Positions 1 through 5,821 of a DNA stretch of 5,886 nt are shown here, one piece after another. Where the stretch lies: NCBI GenBank assembly GCA_937892025.1, contig CALAVA010000181.1, positions 1 to 5,886 of the forward strand, read 5' to 3'. This DNA is from an uncultured Bacteroidales bacterium. Its GTDB lineage: Bacteria > Bacteroidota > Bacteroidia > Bacteroidales > WCHB1-69. Under the pieces are notes generated by a model, which had not been told where the DNA came from, ran no database searches, and saw only the letters and a program-made list of their open reading frames with translations. How positions within the stretch are numbered: the stretch's first letter is position 1; every line of letters starts with the position of its first letter. A program made the position numbers and the translations under genes.

Positions 1-981
1 GTCGCCCTTGGTGACATTGGTAACGGCTACGAATTTCTTATAGGCAGCCGAAAGCATCTCTGCATTGAACGAAGTGGGAACGAGGGTCACCTGAGCACCG
101 CCATACAGATTGGATGGGTAGCTGACAGTCTCGCTGAGGCGGACATATCCGTCGCTGGTCTTAATGAGCATTACTGGCTGCAAGAACTTATTTGGTGTGA
201 CACGCGTAAGCTTCTTGCTAAGTAAAGTAAGGTAATCACTTACTAATGTGCGGACATCATTATTTACATCAACGTCTACCTTGAACTCATGATAACCTGA
301 ATCAAAGATCTCATGAGCAACACCATTTTCATCGATGTACTTAATGGAGGGAATCCTGAATGTAGCAGACATCGGTCCACTATATGACGAGTTGAAGTTA
401 TAGTTGGTATGAATAGTCCACGTGATAGTCTCTCCCTCATAATCAGGAACGTCGATGGAACTGATTGGGAAATAGATTTCGTTCCATTCTGGCAGAGCCA
501 AATGAATCTTGCTCAAAAGCTGATCCAAATAGTCCTCTACCCGAGTCTTAATCTTATCCTTGAAATCATCTAATTCCTGTTTGGCCTGATACTCAAACAT
601 GTTGTAGACAGACTTCTTTATCTCGGGGTCGCCCAGGAGAGCGCTCATCTCGGGGTCGGTGAGCTTCAGGTCGAGAATCTCGAAGTCAATATTCGACTTG
701 TTGAAACGGGCCTTCACCTGGTCTCCGCTGCGCGTATAGGTGCCGGGCATGACAATCTGCATCTTCATGTCCATGCCGTCCCCCTGCACGCTGACTGTCA
801 TCAGCACCTTGATGTCGGTGGCAGTAGTCTCTAAGTAGAAATCCAGGTCTATTCCCGTTTCAACGTCCAGCAGCTTCTTGAACTCCCCGGTGGCCTTCCA
901 CTTGCCAACGAAACTCTGTGCCGAAAGGCTTGTTGCTACGAGCACCATGAGTGCTGCGAGGGTAAAAAGACGTTGTCTCAT
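1..981 (-). CDS. Exported protein of unknown function, C-terminus cut by window edge
   Basis: An uninterrupted frame of 327 codons starts at ATG 981 and runs off the left edge, so the C-terminus is not visible. The N-terminus (MRQRLFTLAALMVLVATSLS, then AQS) is a clear Sec signal peptide: Arg at residues 2 and 4, a hydrophobic core, and a probable cut after Ala-21 or Gln-22. There is no lipobox Cys, so the product is probably periplasmic or surface-exposed rather than a lipoprotein. The first mature residues (SFVGKWKATGEF) and the alternating strand-like segments to about residue 100 recall small beta-barrel, lipocalin-like Bacteroidales proteins, but I cannot assign a family. Residues 128-160 are charged and probably helical; the rest looks beta-rich. 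The start is supported by the signal peptide and by a -7 promoter box 37 nt upstream. Base composition is uneven: about 50-58% GC at both ends and about 40% in codons 128-267. The gene's existence is well supported; its function is unknown. Confidence 0.85.
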   Translation of the reverse strand, partial: MRQRLFTLAALMVLVATSLSAQSFVGKWKATGEFKKLLDVETGIDLDFYLETTATDIKVLMTVSVQGDGMDMKMQIVMPGTYTRSGDQVKARFNKSNIDFEILDLKLTDPEMSALLGDPEIKKSVYNMFEYQAKQELDDFKDKIKTRVEDYLDQLLSKIHLALPEWNEIYFPISSIDVPDYEGETITWTIHTNYNFNSSYSGPMSATFRIPSIKYIDENGVAHEIFDSGYHEFKVDVDVNNDVRTLVSDYLTLLSKKLTRVTPNKFLQPVMLIKTSDGYVRLSETVSYPSNLYGGAQVTLVPTSFNAEMLSAAYKKFVAVTNVTKGD

Positions 982-1018
982 AATCGTATTCTTTTAGTTG
1001 GTTAGTGATATCTGCGTG

Positions 1019-1026
1019 CAAAGATA
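1019..1026 (-). promoter_or_regulatory. Bacteroidota-type promoter -7 box (TATCTTTG) for the exported-protein gene
   Basis: On the minus strand this reads TATCTTTG followed by CA, an exact match to the Bacteroidota -7 consensus TAnnTTTG. It lies 37 nt upstream of the ATG at 981, which would give a leader of roughly 30 nt. I see no clear -33 TTTG about 20 nt further upstream, so the assignment rests on the -7 box and its position. Confidence 0.6.
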
Positions 1027-1094
1027 ACACTTTTTCTAATTAATAATGTAGGAATTAAGAGCGTAGGCAGAATTTTCAAAAAAAAAACTATTTG

Positions 1095-1107
1095 ATATTG
1101 TCAATAT
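1095..1107. repeat. Short perfect dyad, possible operator
   Basis: ATATTG and CAATAT flank a single T and form a perfect 6-bp dyad. It lies about 70 nt upstream of the -7 box of the exported-protein gene, where a regulator could bind. In AT-rich DNA such a short palindrome may be chance, and no regulator is identified. Confidence 0.25.
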
Positions 1108-1279
1108 GTTTTGTTCATAAAATTGATGATGAACCTATTGTAAAGCAAGAGATTTTTAGTTAAAATAAGAGGAAACATTGAACAAGGTGAAAATCTTTAT
1201 TGAGATACACTGATAAAGGTGGGTTTTATAAATATACCATTTTCATAAAAATAGGATTAAATGAATTTGTAGAACTTCT

Positions 1280-1807
1280 CTAAAAAGAATACAAAAACCA
1301 ACCCGCAATTCCGGAAGCGATAATCAACCCAATTGGATGAACTTTTTTAGCGGCAATCAAAACAAGCAAAAAGATGATAACACTTTTGTAGTCAATAAAA
1401 TTTTCGGTGTTTGTCAATTGTAAACACACGGCAGCAATTAGTCCTATAACCGTTGGGCGTAAGCCTAAAAAACAATATTCTACATATTTGTTTTGATGGA
1501 ATTTTCCGAAGCAATAGCAAATAATTAGCATGATTATGATAGAGGGCAAAAGCATGGCAAATGTAGCGACACAGGCTCCCATTGTTGAACCCGTTGCCGT
1601 ATAACCGACGTATGTAGCCGCATTTACGCCTATTGGTCCCGGTGTGGTTTGTGAAATGGCCACAATATCTGTAAATTCTTTTGCCGAAAGCCAGCCATTC
1701 ACTTCTACAATATCGTGTTGTATGAGTGAAATAACGGCATAGCCTCCACCGAAAGCAAATAAGCCTATTTTGAAAAAACACAAAAACAAATTGATGTAAA
1801 TGGCCAT
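1280..1807 (-). CDS. CHR-family (chromate transporter-type) half-protein, second of a pair
   Basis: This 175-residue inner-membrane protein has one CHR domain, the half-size form that usually works with an adjacent partner. Visible CHR features are the N-terminal FKIGLFAFGGGYAV segment (residues 12-25), QTTPGP (53-58), VNAATYVGY (61-69) and GLRPTVIGLIA (115-125). Hydrophobic stretches at about 78-100, 116-131, 142-153 and 158-174 are probable membrane helices. The family exports chromate in characterised two-domain or paired members; the natural substrate in gut anaerobes is unclear. The ATG at 1807 lies 4 nt after the stop of the upstream CHR gene, which implies co-transcription and probably translational coupling; there is no strong Shine-Dalgarno. 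Length is typical of short-chain CHR proteins. Family assignment is firm; chromate as the actual substrate is inferred from the family only. Confidence 0.9.
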   Translation of the reverse strand: MAIYINLFLCFFKIGLFAFGGGYAVISLIQHDIVEVNGWLSAKEFTDIVAISQTTPGPIGVNAATYVGYTATGSTMGACVATFAMLLPSIIIMLIICYCFGKFHQNKYVEYCFLGLRPTVIGLIAAVCLQLTNTENFIDYKSVIIFLLVLIAAKKVHPIGLIIASGIAGWFLYSF

Positions 1808-1811
1808 TATT

Positions 1812-2348
1812 TTAATGTTTTTCTTGTTTTACACCTATTAATAAACCCAAAAATGCGGCAATGAGAATTAACCAAATTGGTGAGATTGGAAAAAAATATA
1901 AAATCATAGTAACAGCAATGATGATTACATAATTGACCCATTTTTGTGGTATTTTTTTTATCATTCCCCAAACACTATAGACCATTAAGGCAACAACAGC
2001 GGGTCGTATGCCTTGAAAGATATGCTCAACATGTTGATTATCCTTTATATGTGTAAAAGAAATGGCAATAGCCAAAATGACAATAAAAGATGGCAACACA
2101 CAACCTAAAAGACAACATATCGACCCCAAAACACCTCTGCTACGATAGCCAACAAAAATGGCCGTATTGACAGCCATAATTCCCGGCACACTTTGTGCCA
2201 AGGCCAACATGTCTATAAATGTTTGATTATCTATCCATTTCCGTTTTTCTACAACTTCTTTTTCTATCAATGGAATCATAACATATCCACCACCAATAGT
2301 AAAAAAACCAATACGAAAAAATGTAATGAATAATTGCCAATAAATCAT
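1812..2348 (-). CDS. CHR-family (chromate transporter-type) half-protein, first of a pair
   Basis: This 178-residue membrane protein is a paralogue of the gene immediately downstream. The CHR signature appears as FRIGFFTIGGGYVMIPLI (residues 11-28), then AQSVPGIMAVNTAIFVGYR (51-69) and GIRPAVVALMV (113-123). Membrane helices are likely at about 75-98, 112-130, 138-153 and 156-172, and the C-terminus is basic (KQEKH). Where the partner has PGP this protein has PGI (55-57), so the halves are not equivalent. That fits a heteromeric pair, as known for short-chain CHR systems. The start is the ATG at 2348, which places the conserved amphipathic segment at the N-terminus as in relatives. The six nucleotides before it are TTTTCT, so no ribosome binding site is evident, and an inverted repeat lies directly upstream. 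Substrate is inferred from the family. Confidence 0.9.
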   Translation of the reverse strand: MIYWQLFITFFRIGFFTIGGGYVMIPLIEKEVVEKRKWIDNQTFIDMLALAQSVPGIMAVNTAIFVGYRSRGVLGSICCLLGCVLPSFIVILAIAISFTHIKDNQHVEHIFQGIRPAVVALMVYSVWGMIKKIPQKWVNYVIIIAVTMILYFFPISPIWLILIAAFLGLLIGVKQEKH

Positions 2349-2353
2349 AGAAA

Positions 2354-2385
2354 AATCTGAAAATATGTTTTTATTGTTTCAGATT
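2354..2385 (-). repeat. Perfect 9-bp inverted repeat ahead of the CHR pair
   Basis: AATCTGAAA (2354-2362) and TTTCAGATT (2377-2385) are exact reverse complements separated by 14 nt. The element fills most of the 56-nt gap between the small membrane-protein gene and the first CHR gene. On the transcript the right arm is followed by a short U-rich stretch (TTTTTC when joined to the arm end) and, 6 nt after the hairpin, by the CHR start codon. It could attenuate read-through, occlude the start codon, or bind a regulator. The stem is AT-rich and the loop long, so a strong terminator is doubtful. Confidence 0.45.
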
Positions 2386-2404
2386 GGTTGTGATAGAATC
2401 GCAT

Positions 2405-2752
2405 TTATTTGTTACCATTTGCTAAGAAATATACCCCTACAGAAAAGGGGAAAATATAGATAGCCATGTTTATATCTAACCAAACACCATGAAAGTTGGT
2501 GTAAATGAAAAACAATGAAATAATACTGATAATCAATCCAGAAACAACAGTAAGCCCCGCTTTTGAACGGAAACCTCCAACAAAGAGTAATAATCCGAAC
2601 AATGAGAATATCAATATTGCTAAAACATTCAAAGATAAATGTTTAACATCTATCTGTTGGAGTGTATTAAAATAGCGGACAACAATAAAAACAAGAATGC
2701 TTATTCTCAACAGCCAATTGGCAACAATGCTTAACGATTTTAATGGTTTCAT
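2405..2752 (-). CDS. Small four-helix membrane protein of unknown function
   Basis: I do not recognise this 115-residue protein. It begins MKPLKSLSIV, a positively charged N-terminus, and is mostly hydrophobic. Four membrane segments are visible at about residues 9-27, 41-60, 66-85 and 92-111, with a short Lys-ended tail (NGNK). A polar loop (NTLQQIDVKH, 29-38) joins the first two helices. I start at ATG 2752, giving a 10-nt gap to the nadB stop; a longer reading from a TTG at 2788 would overlap nadB by 26 nt and add a polar stretch unlike a membrane-protein N-terminus. No Shine-Dalgarno is evident, so translation may be coupled to nadB. It sits between nadB and the CHR pair in the same direction and is probably in their operon. 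A role in transport is possible by context only. Confidence 0.7.
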   Translation of the reverse strand: MKPLKSLSIVANWLLRISILVFIVVRYFNTLQQIDVKHLSLNVLAILIFSLFGLLLFVGGFRSKAGLTVVSGLIISIISLFFIYTNFHGVWLDINMAIYIFPFSVGVYFLANGNK

Positions 2753-2762
2753 ATTACATTTT

Positions 2763-4325
2763 TTAGTTTTGTTTAGGAGGGTAGTCAATGGAATAATGCA
2801 GTCCCAAACTTTCCTTTCGTTTTTTTGCTTCTCTAATGATAAGATATGCTGTACAAATCATGTTTCTCAGTTCGCAGATACGTTTTGTTACAACCGAATG
2901 TTGGTATAGATTTTCTGTTTCTCTGTACAAGATATACATACGGTCAAATGCTCGTTGTAGTCTTTCGTCAGAGCGGACAATACCGACATAATAACTCATG
3001 ATAGATTGTAATTCTCGAATACTTTGTGTTACCAATATCATTTCTTCATTAGAAACGGTTCCTTCTGCGTTCCAGTCTTTTATACCTCGGTGGAATTCTA
3101 TTTTTCCAATTTTTTCTGCAGCATGTTGGCAAGCACGATGCGAAAACACCAAAGATTCTAATAACGAATTAGATGCCAGCCTATTGGCTCCATGCAAGCC
3201 TGTTGAAGAACATTCTCCTAAAGCATAAAGGTTTTCAATGCTTGTTTTTCCCCACTTATCCACCCAAATGCCTCCACAAGAATAATGTGCGGCGGGAACA
3301 ACAGGAATCATATCTTTGGTAGCATCAATACCGATAGATAGACATTTGCTGTATATATTGGGGAAATGATTGAAAAACACCGATTTGTCAAGATGTCTTG
3401 CATCTAAAAAGACATAATGTTCGCCACTTATTTTCATTTCGTGGTCTACGGCACGGGCGACAATATCTCGTGGAGCCAAAGAACCTCGTGAGTCATATCT
3501 TTCCATAAAACTATTGCCATGCCAATCTTTCAAAATGGCTCCTGCTCCACGCAAGGCTTCTGTAATCAAAAAAGCGGGTCTTTCATTTGGATTGTAGAGA
3601 GTGGTTGGGTGAAATTGCACAAACTCCATACCTCTTATTCTACCTTTGGCACGATGTACCATAGCAATACCGTCACCTGTTGCGACAACGGGATTGGTGG
3701 TGTTTCCATATACATTACCGATACCACCAGTTGCCACAATGGTGGTTTTTGCTAAAAGAGTTTCCACTTTGTTGGTATGCGGATTGTGAACGTATGCACC
3801 ATAGCAACATATATCGGTGGAATGTTTGGTTACCATAATACCCAAATGATGTTGTGTGATAAGTTCAACGGCAAAATAATTTTCCAAGATTTCTATATTA
3901 GGGTCATTTTTTGCTTGGTCATAGAGTTTTTGTTGTATTTCTAAGCCGGTAGCGTCTTTGTGGTGCAAGACACGAAATTCAGAATGACCACCTTCTTTGG
4001 CCAAATCATATTTTCCAGAGCCTGTTTTATCAAAATCTACACCCCAAGCAATAAGGTCTTTTACTCTTTCTGTTGATTCTGTAATAGTGATACGTACAAT
4101 TTCAGGGTCGGACAAATCACAACCGGCAATCATTGTATCTTGAATATGTTTTTCATAGCTGTCAGGGTCGTACATTACTGCCGCTATGCCTCCTTGAGCA
4201 TAACGTGTTGATGTCTCTTGAGCGGCATCTTTGGATATAATACAAACCTTACCATAAGAACGGGCTTTTAAGGCAAAACTAAGACCCGCTATTCCTGAAC
4301 CAATAACTAAAAAATCTACTTCCAT
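2763..4325 (-). CDS. nadB: L-aspartate oxidase
   Basis: This cytoplasmic FAD flavoprotein oxidises L-aspartate to iminoaspartate, with O2 or fumarate as acceptor; quinolinate synthase NadA then uses the product in de novo NAD synthesis. The 520-residue length is normal for NadB. Visible features are the FAD-binding GSGIAG (9-14), STRYAQGGIAAV (39-50), EGGHSEFRVLHHKDATG (111-127), FHPTTL (238-243), APRDIVARA (284-292), VPAAHYSCGG (343-352) and LHGANRLASNSLLE (377-390). Glu-111, His-239, Arg-286 and His-347 align by motif with E. coli catalytic or substrate residues. The helical C-terminal domain (about 425-510) is present. The start at ATG 4325 puts the FAD motif at the N-terminus and follows AAGGAA with 10-nt spacing. 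A longer frame from GTG 4388 would include the promoter box. nadA and nadC are not adjacent; instead a membrane protein and two CHR genes follow. Confidence 0.96.
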   Translation of the reverse strand: MEVDFLVIGSGIAGLSFALKARSYGKVCIISKDAAQETSTRYAQGGIAAVMYDPDSYEKHIQDTMIAGCDLSDPEIVRITITESTERVKDLIAWGVDFDKTGSGKYDLAKEGGHSEFRVLHHKDATGLEIQQKLYDQAKNDPNIEILENYFAVELITQHHLGIMVTKHSTDICCYGAYVHNPHTNKVETLLAKTTIVATGGIGNVYGNTTNPVVATGDGIAMVHRAKGRIRGMEFVQFHPTTLYNPNERPAFLITEALRGAGAILKDWHGNSFMERYDSRGSLAPRDIVARAVDHEMKISGEHYVFLDARHLDKSVFFNHFPNIYSKCLSIGIDATKDMIPVVPAAHYSCGGIWVDKWGKTSIENLYALGECSSTGLHGANRLASNSLLESLVFSHRACQHAAEKIGKIEFHRGIKDWNAEGTVSNEEMILVTQSIRELQSIMSYYVGIVRSDERLQRAFDRMYILYRETENLYQHSVVTKRICELRNMICTAYLIIREAKKRKESLGLHYSIDYPPKQN

Positions 4326-4335
4326 AATAAGTTTA

Positions 4336-4341
4336 TTCCTT
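4336..4341 (-). promoter_or_regulatory. Ribosome binding site of nadB
   Basis: AAGGAA on the minus strand lies 10 nt upstream of ATG 4325. It is the only good Shine-Dalgarno-like site in the window and supports this nadB start over the upstream in-frame GTG. Confidence 0.5.
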
Positions 4342-4368
4342 CTCTTGAAATAAAAAAAATAATATTTG

Positions 4369-4376
4369 CAAAAGTA
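4369..4376 (-). promoter_or_regulatory. Bacteroidota-type promoter -7 box (TACTTTTG) for nadB and downstream genes
   Basis: The minus strand reads TACTTTTG followed by CAAA, an exact match to TAnnTTTG. It lies 43 nt upstream of the nadB ATG, predicting a leader of about 35 nt. The -33 region is weak (TATG-like rather than TTTG). No comparable exact box occurs in the gaps between nadB, the small membrane gene and the CHR genes, so this is the best candidate promoter for all four. Confidence 0.65.
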
Positions 4377-4388
4377 CAACTTTTTCAC

Positions 4389-4629
4389 TTGACATATTTA
4401 AGCATAGACAGAAACCTAAAATTATTTTAAAAACTATTGAGGAAAACAAACTCTTTGAATACTTTCACCCTATATAATTTGAGATACTATACATGCCAAC
4501 ATGGCATTGAACATTGTTATTTTTCAAAATGCGTATCCATCGAAATCATTATCAATTGGTTTCCTTTTAGTGCAAACCTTGCAAAAATCGTTTTTTCTTT
4601 TGAAAATTGAGTGTAATTTGCTGAATGTG
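4389..4629. other. AT-rich intergenic region between the reverse transcriptase and the nadB operon
   Basis: This 241-nt stretch has no plausible gene on either strand. It contains a short perfect hairpin at 4493-4507, two TGCAAA direct repeats 9 nt apart (4571 and 4580), and a weak A5-TCG-T5 palindrome near 4583-4595. I see no strong terminator after the reverse transcriptase stop and no second template-like AAC-rich segment. It probably marks the downstream boundary of the retroelement. Confidence 0.45.
4493..4507. repeat. Short perfect hairpin ATGCCA-ACA-TGGCAT
   Basis: A 6-bp perfect inverted repeat with a 3-nt spacer lies about 120 nt upstream of the nadB -7 box and about 120 nt past the reverse transcriptase stop. 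It could be an operator for the nadB operon or a weak transcript hairpin. No T-run follows on the minus strand, which argues against an intrinsic terminator there. Confidence 0.35.
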
Positions 4630-5799
4630 TCAAATAAAAAACCGCAGCACATCGAAATCAAACATACCGTATGATGTAAAATTGTGCCTTTTTAGAAGCA
4701 TTGTGCGGCGTAGGTTGTAGTTGTTATCGTGCGACAATATGCCACAATAGGAATTTAAGGACTTGAAAATCATCTCTTTGCTGGCCGTTTCAAGAGCGGA
4801 GAGTTTTGCATCCATACGTTGCAAGGCCGAGCGACTTATGTATGTTCGGTAAGGGAGTACAAAGGCTCCCAAAAACTCAATACCATTTGTCGAACAAACG
4901 AGTTGTGTTTTTCCTTGATGTACCTCCAAACCGAGATGGGTTTTAAGAAATTCGGCAATATGGGGTATCAAGGAGGCAAGCCAATCCCTATCGTTGCTTA
5001 CCACATAAAAATCATCAACATAGCGACCATAGTGGCGACAATGTAGTTTTCTTTTCATATATTGGTCGAACTCATTGAGGTAAACATTGCTAAAAAGTTG
5101 CGAAGTGAGGTTTCCTATTGGCAAGCCACAACCATCGGGGCTGTGGAATAGGCTTTTTTCAGGTGGCAGGTCATCCCACTCCGAATAGAGACCTATAATT
5201 CGGCAGTCGGAGATTGGATTAAGTAGCGTTATTTCACGCGTAAGATAGTGCAAAAAATCCAAGTCCACCACATCGCCCCACACCTCGTTACGGTATTTGC
5301 CAACGGGGTGTGTTGCCATTTTGGATAGCGAGGCTATGGCTATTTCACACAATTTTCTGCGGTTGATGTGCATAAAATAGCCACGTATGTCCATCTTGAG
5401 TACATAGCAAGGGCGAGCGTGGCTATGGCTTTCGGAGAGTATGTGCCGCCGCAGGCGTTCCACCCCAAAATGCGTGCCACGACCTTTGATGCAGCTGTAG
5501 CTATCGTGGATGAAAGTGCGTTCAAACATGCGGTGGGTGTAGTTGTAGTAGAGGTGGTGTACCACACGGTCGCGAAAATGTGCGGCAAACACCTCCCGTT
5601 TTTTCGGATCACTTATTATGAAACAGTCAGACGGCAAAGGCTTGTAGTGGCGACTCAACAAACTATCGCAAATTTCGGAAAGGTTGTTTTCCAAATTAGA
5701 CTCAAAAAAACGCTGGTAGGGTTTATGACGTTTGTGTCGGCGGGCATCCATATAGGCCTGCAGTAAATCCTCCTCAAGTTGAACACGGGTGATATTCAT
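4630..5799 (-). CDS. Diversity-generating retroelement reverse transcriptase
   Basis: This 389-residue RNA-directed DNA polymerase copies the template-repeat RNA, with errors at adenines, into cDNA that replaces the variable repeat of a target gene. Visible parts are an N-terminal LQAYMDARRHKR segment (13-24), DPKKREVFAAHFRDRVVHH (64-82), FIHDSYSCIKGRGTH (96-110), motif A KMDIRGYF with Asp-137 (135-142), motif B GLPIGNLTSQ (225-234), the catalytic box YVDD (260-263, Asp-262 and Asp-263), a GKTQL segment (296-300) and EFLGAFV (308-314). The IGNLTSQ form of motif B, [ILV]GxxxSQ, is the DGR hallmark. There is no maturase or HNH domain, and the length suits DGR enzymes. The ATG at 5799 lies just after the template-like sequence; no Shine-Dalgarno is visible. 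No promoter is seen inside the window, so transcription probably enters from beyond 5886 through the template repeat. All three catalytic Asp are intact and the frame is unbroken, so it is probably active. Confidence 0.93.
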   Translation of the reverse strand: MNITRVQLEEDLLQAYMDARRHKRHKPYQRFFESNLENNLSEICDSLLSRHYKPLPSDCFIISDPKKREVFAAHFRDRVVHHLYYNYTHRMFERTFIHDSYSCIKGRGTHFGVERLRRHILSESHSHARPCYVLKMDIRGYFMHINRRKLCEIAIASLSKMATHPVGKYRNEVWGDVVDLDFLHYLTREITLLNPISDCRIIGLYSEWDDLPPEKSLFHSPDGCGLPIGNLTSQLFSNVYLNEFDQYMKRKLHCRHYGRYVDDFYVVSNDRDWLASLIPHIAEFLKTHLGLEVHQGKTQLVCSTNGIEFLGAFVLPYRTYISRSALQRMDAKLSALETASKEMIFKSLNSYCGILSHDNNYNLRRTMLLKRHNFTSYGMFDFDVLRFFI

Positions 5800-5821
5800 A
5801 AAAACAAGAAAATGAACGGAT

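Larger units (their letters stand above)
982..1279. other. AT-rich intergenic region between the CHR pair and the exported-protein gene
   Basis: This 298-nt gap has no plausible gene on either strand. It holds the promoter box at 1019-1026, a run of ten A at 1078-1087, and a 13-nt dyad ATATTGTCAATAT at 1095-1107. There is also a weak GTTCAT/ATGAAC inverted pair near 1113-1132. The CHR operon presumably ends here, but I find no convincing GC-rich hairpin plus T-run terminator after position 1280. Confidence 0.5.

Noticed and set aside
1078..1094. Ten-A run as part of an intrinsic terminator for the CHR operon
   Set aside because: No GC-containing hairpin precedes it on the minus strand, and it lies nearly 200 nt past the last stop codon.
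1392..1781. Minus-strand 129-codon frame inside the second CHR gene
   Set aside because: It is out of frame within a clear CHR coding sequence, and its Cys/Arg/Asn-rich composition is typical of a shadow frame.
2629..2637. CAAAGATA (TATCTTTG on the minus strand) as an internal promoter for the CHR genes
   Set aside because: It lies within conserved-looking coding sequence, about 280 nt from the CHR start, with no supporting -33 element. It is probably chance.
2753..2788. Longer start (TTG at 2788) for the small membrane protein
   Set aside because: It would overlap nadB by 26 nt and add a polar stretch. ATG 2752 gives a normal membrane-protein N-terminus and a 10-nt gap.
4326..4388. N-terminal extension of NadB by 21 residues from a GTG at 4388
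   Set aside because: The extension (starting KKLYFCKYYFF) precedes the FAD-binding motif, is unlike NadB N-termini, and contains the TACTTTTG promoter box and the AAGGAA ribosome site.
2697..5046. Other plus-strand frames of 70-78 codons (2697-2909, 2998-3228, 3519-3755, 4819-5046)
   Set aside because: All are antisense to real genes, with no domain, promoter or ribosome site of their own.
5340..5612. Minus-strand 90-codon frame inside the reverse transcriptase
   Set aside because: It is an alternative frame of the RT gene with Thr/Ala-rich, featureless composition.
5368..5766. Plus-strand 132-codon frame inside the reverse transcriptase gene
   Set aside because: It is antisense to a well-conserved enzyme, has low-complexity Val/Ala composition, and shows no family resemblance.
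4630..5799. Group II intron or retron reverse transcriptase
   Set aside because: Motif B is IGNLTSQ rather than the intron-type GxxxSP, there is no maturase or endonuclease domain, and the AAC-rich template-like sequence upstream fits a DGR.
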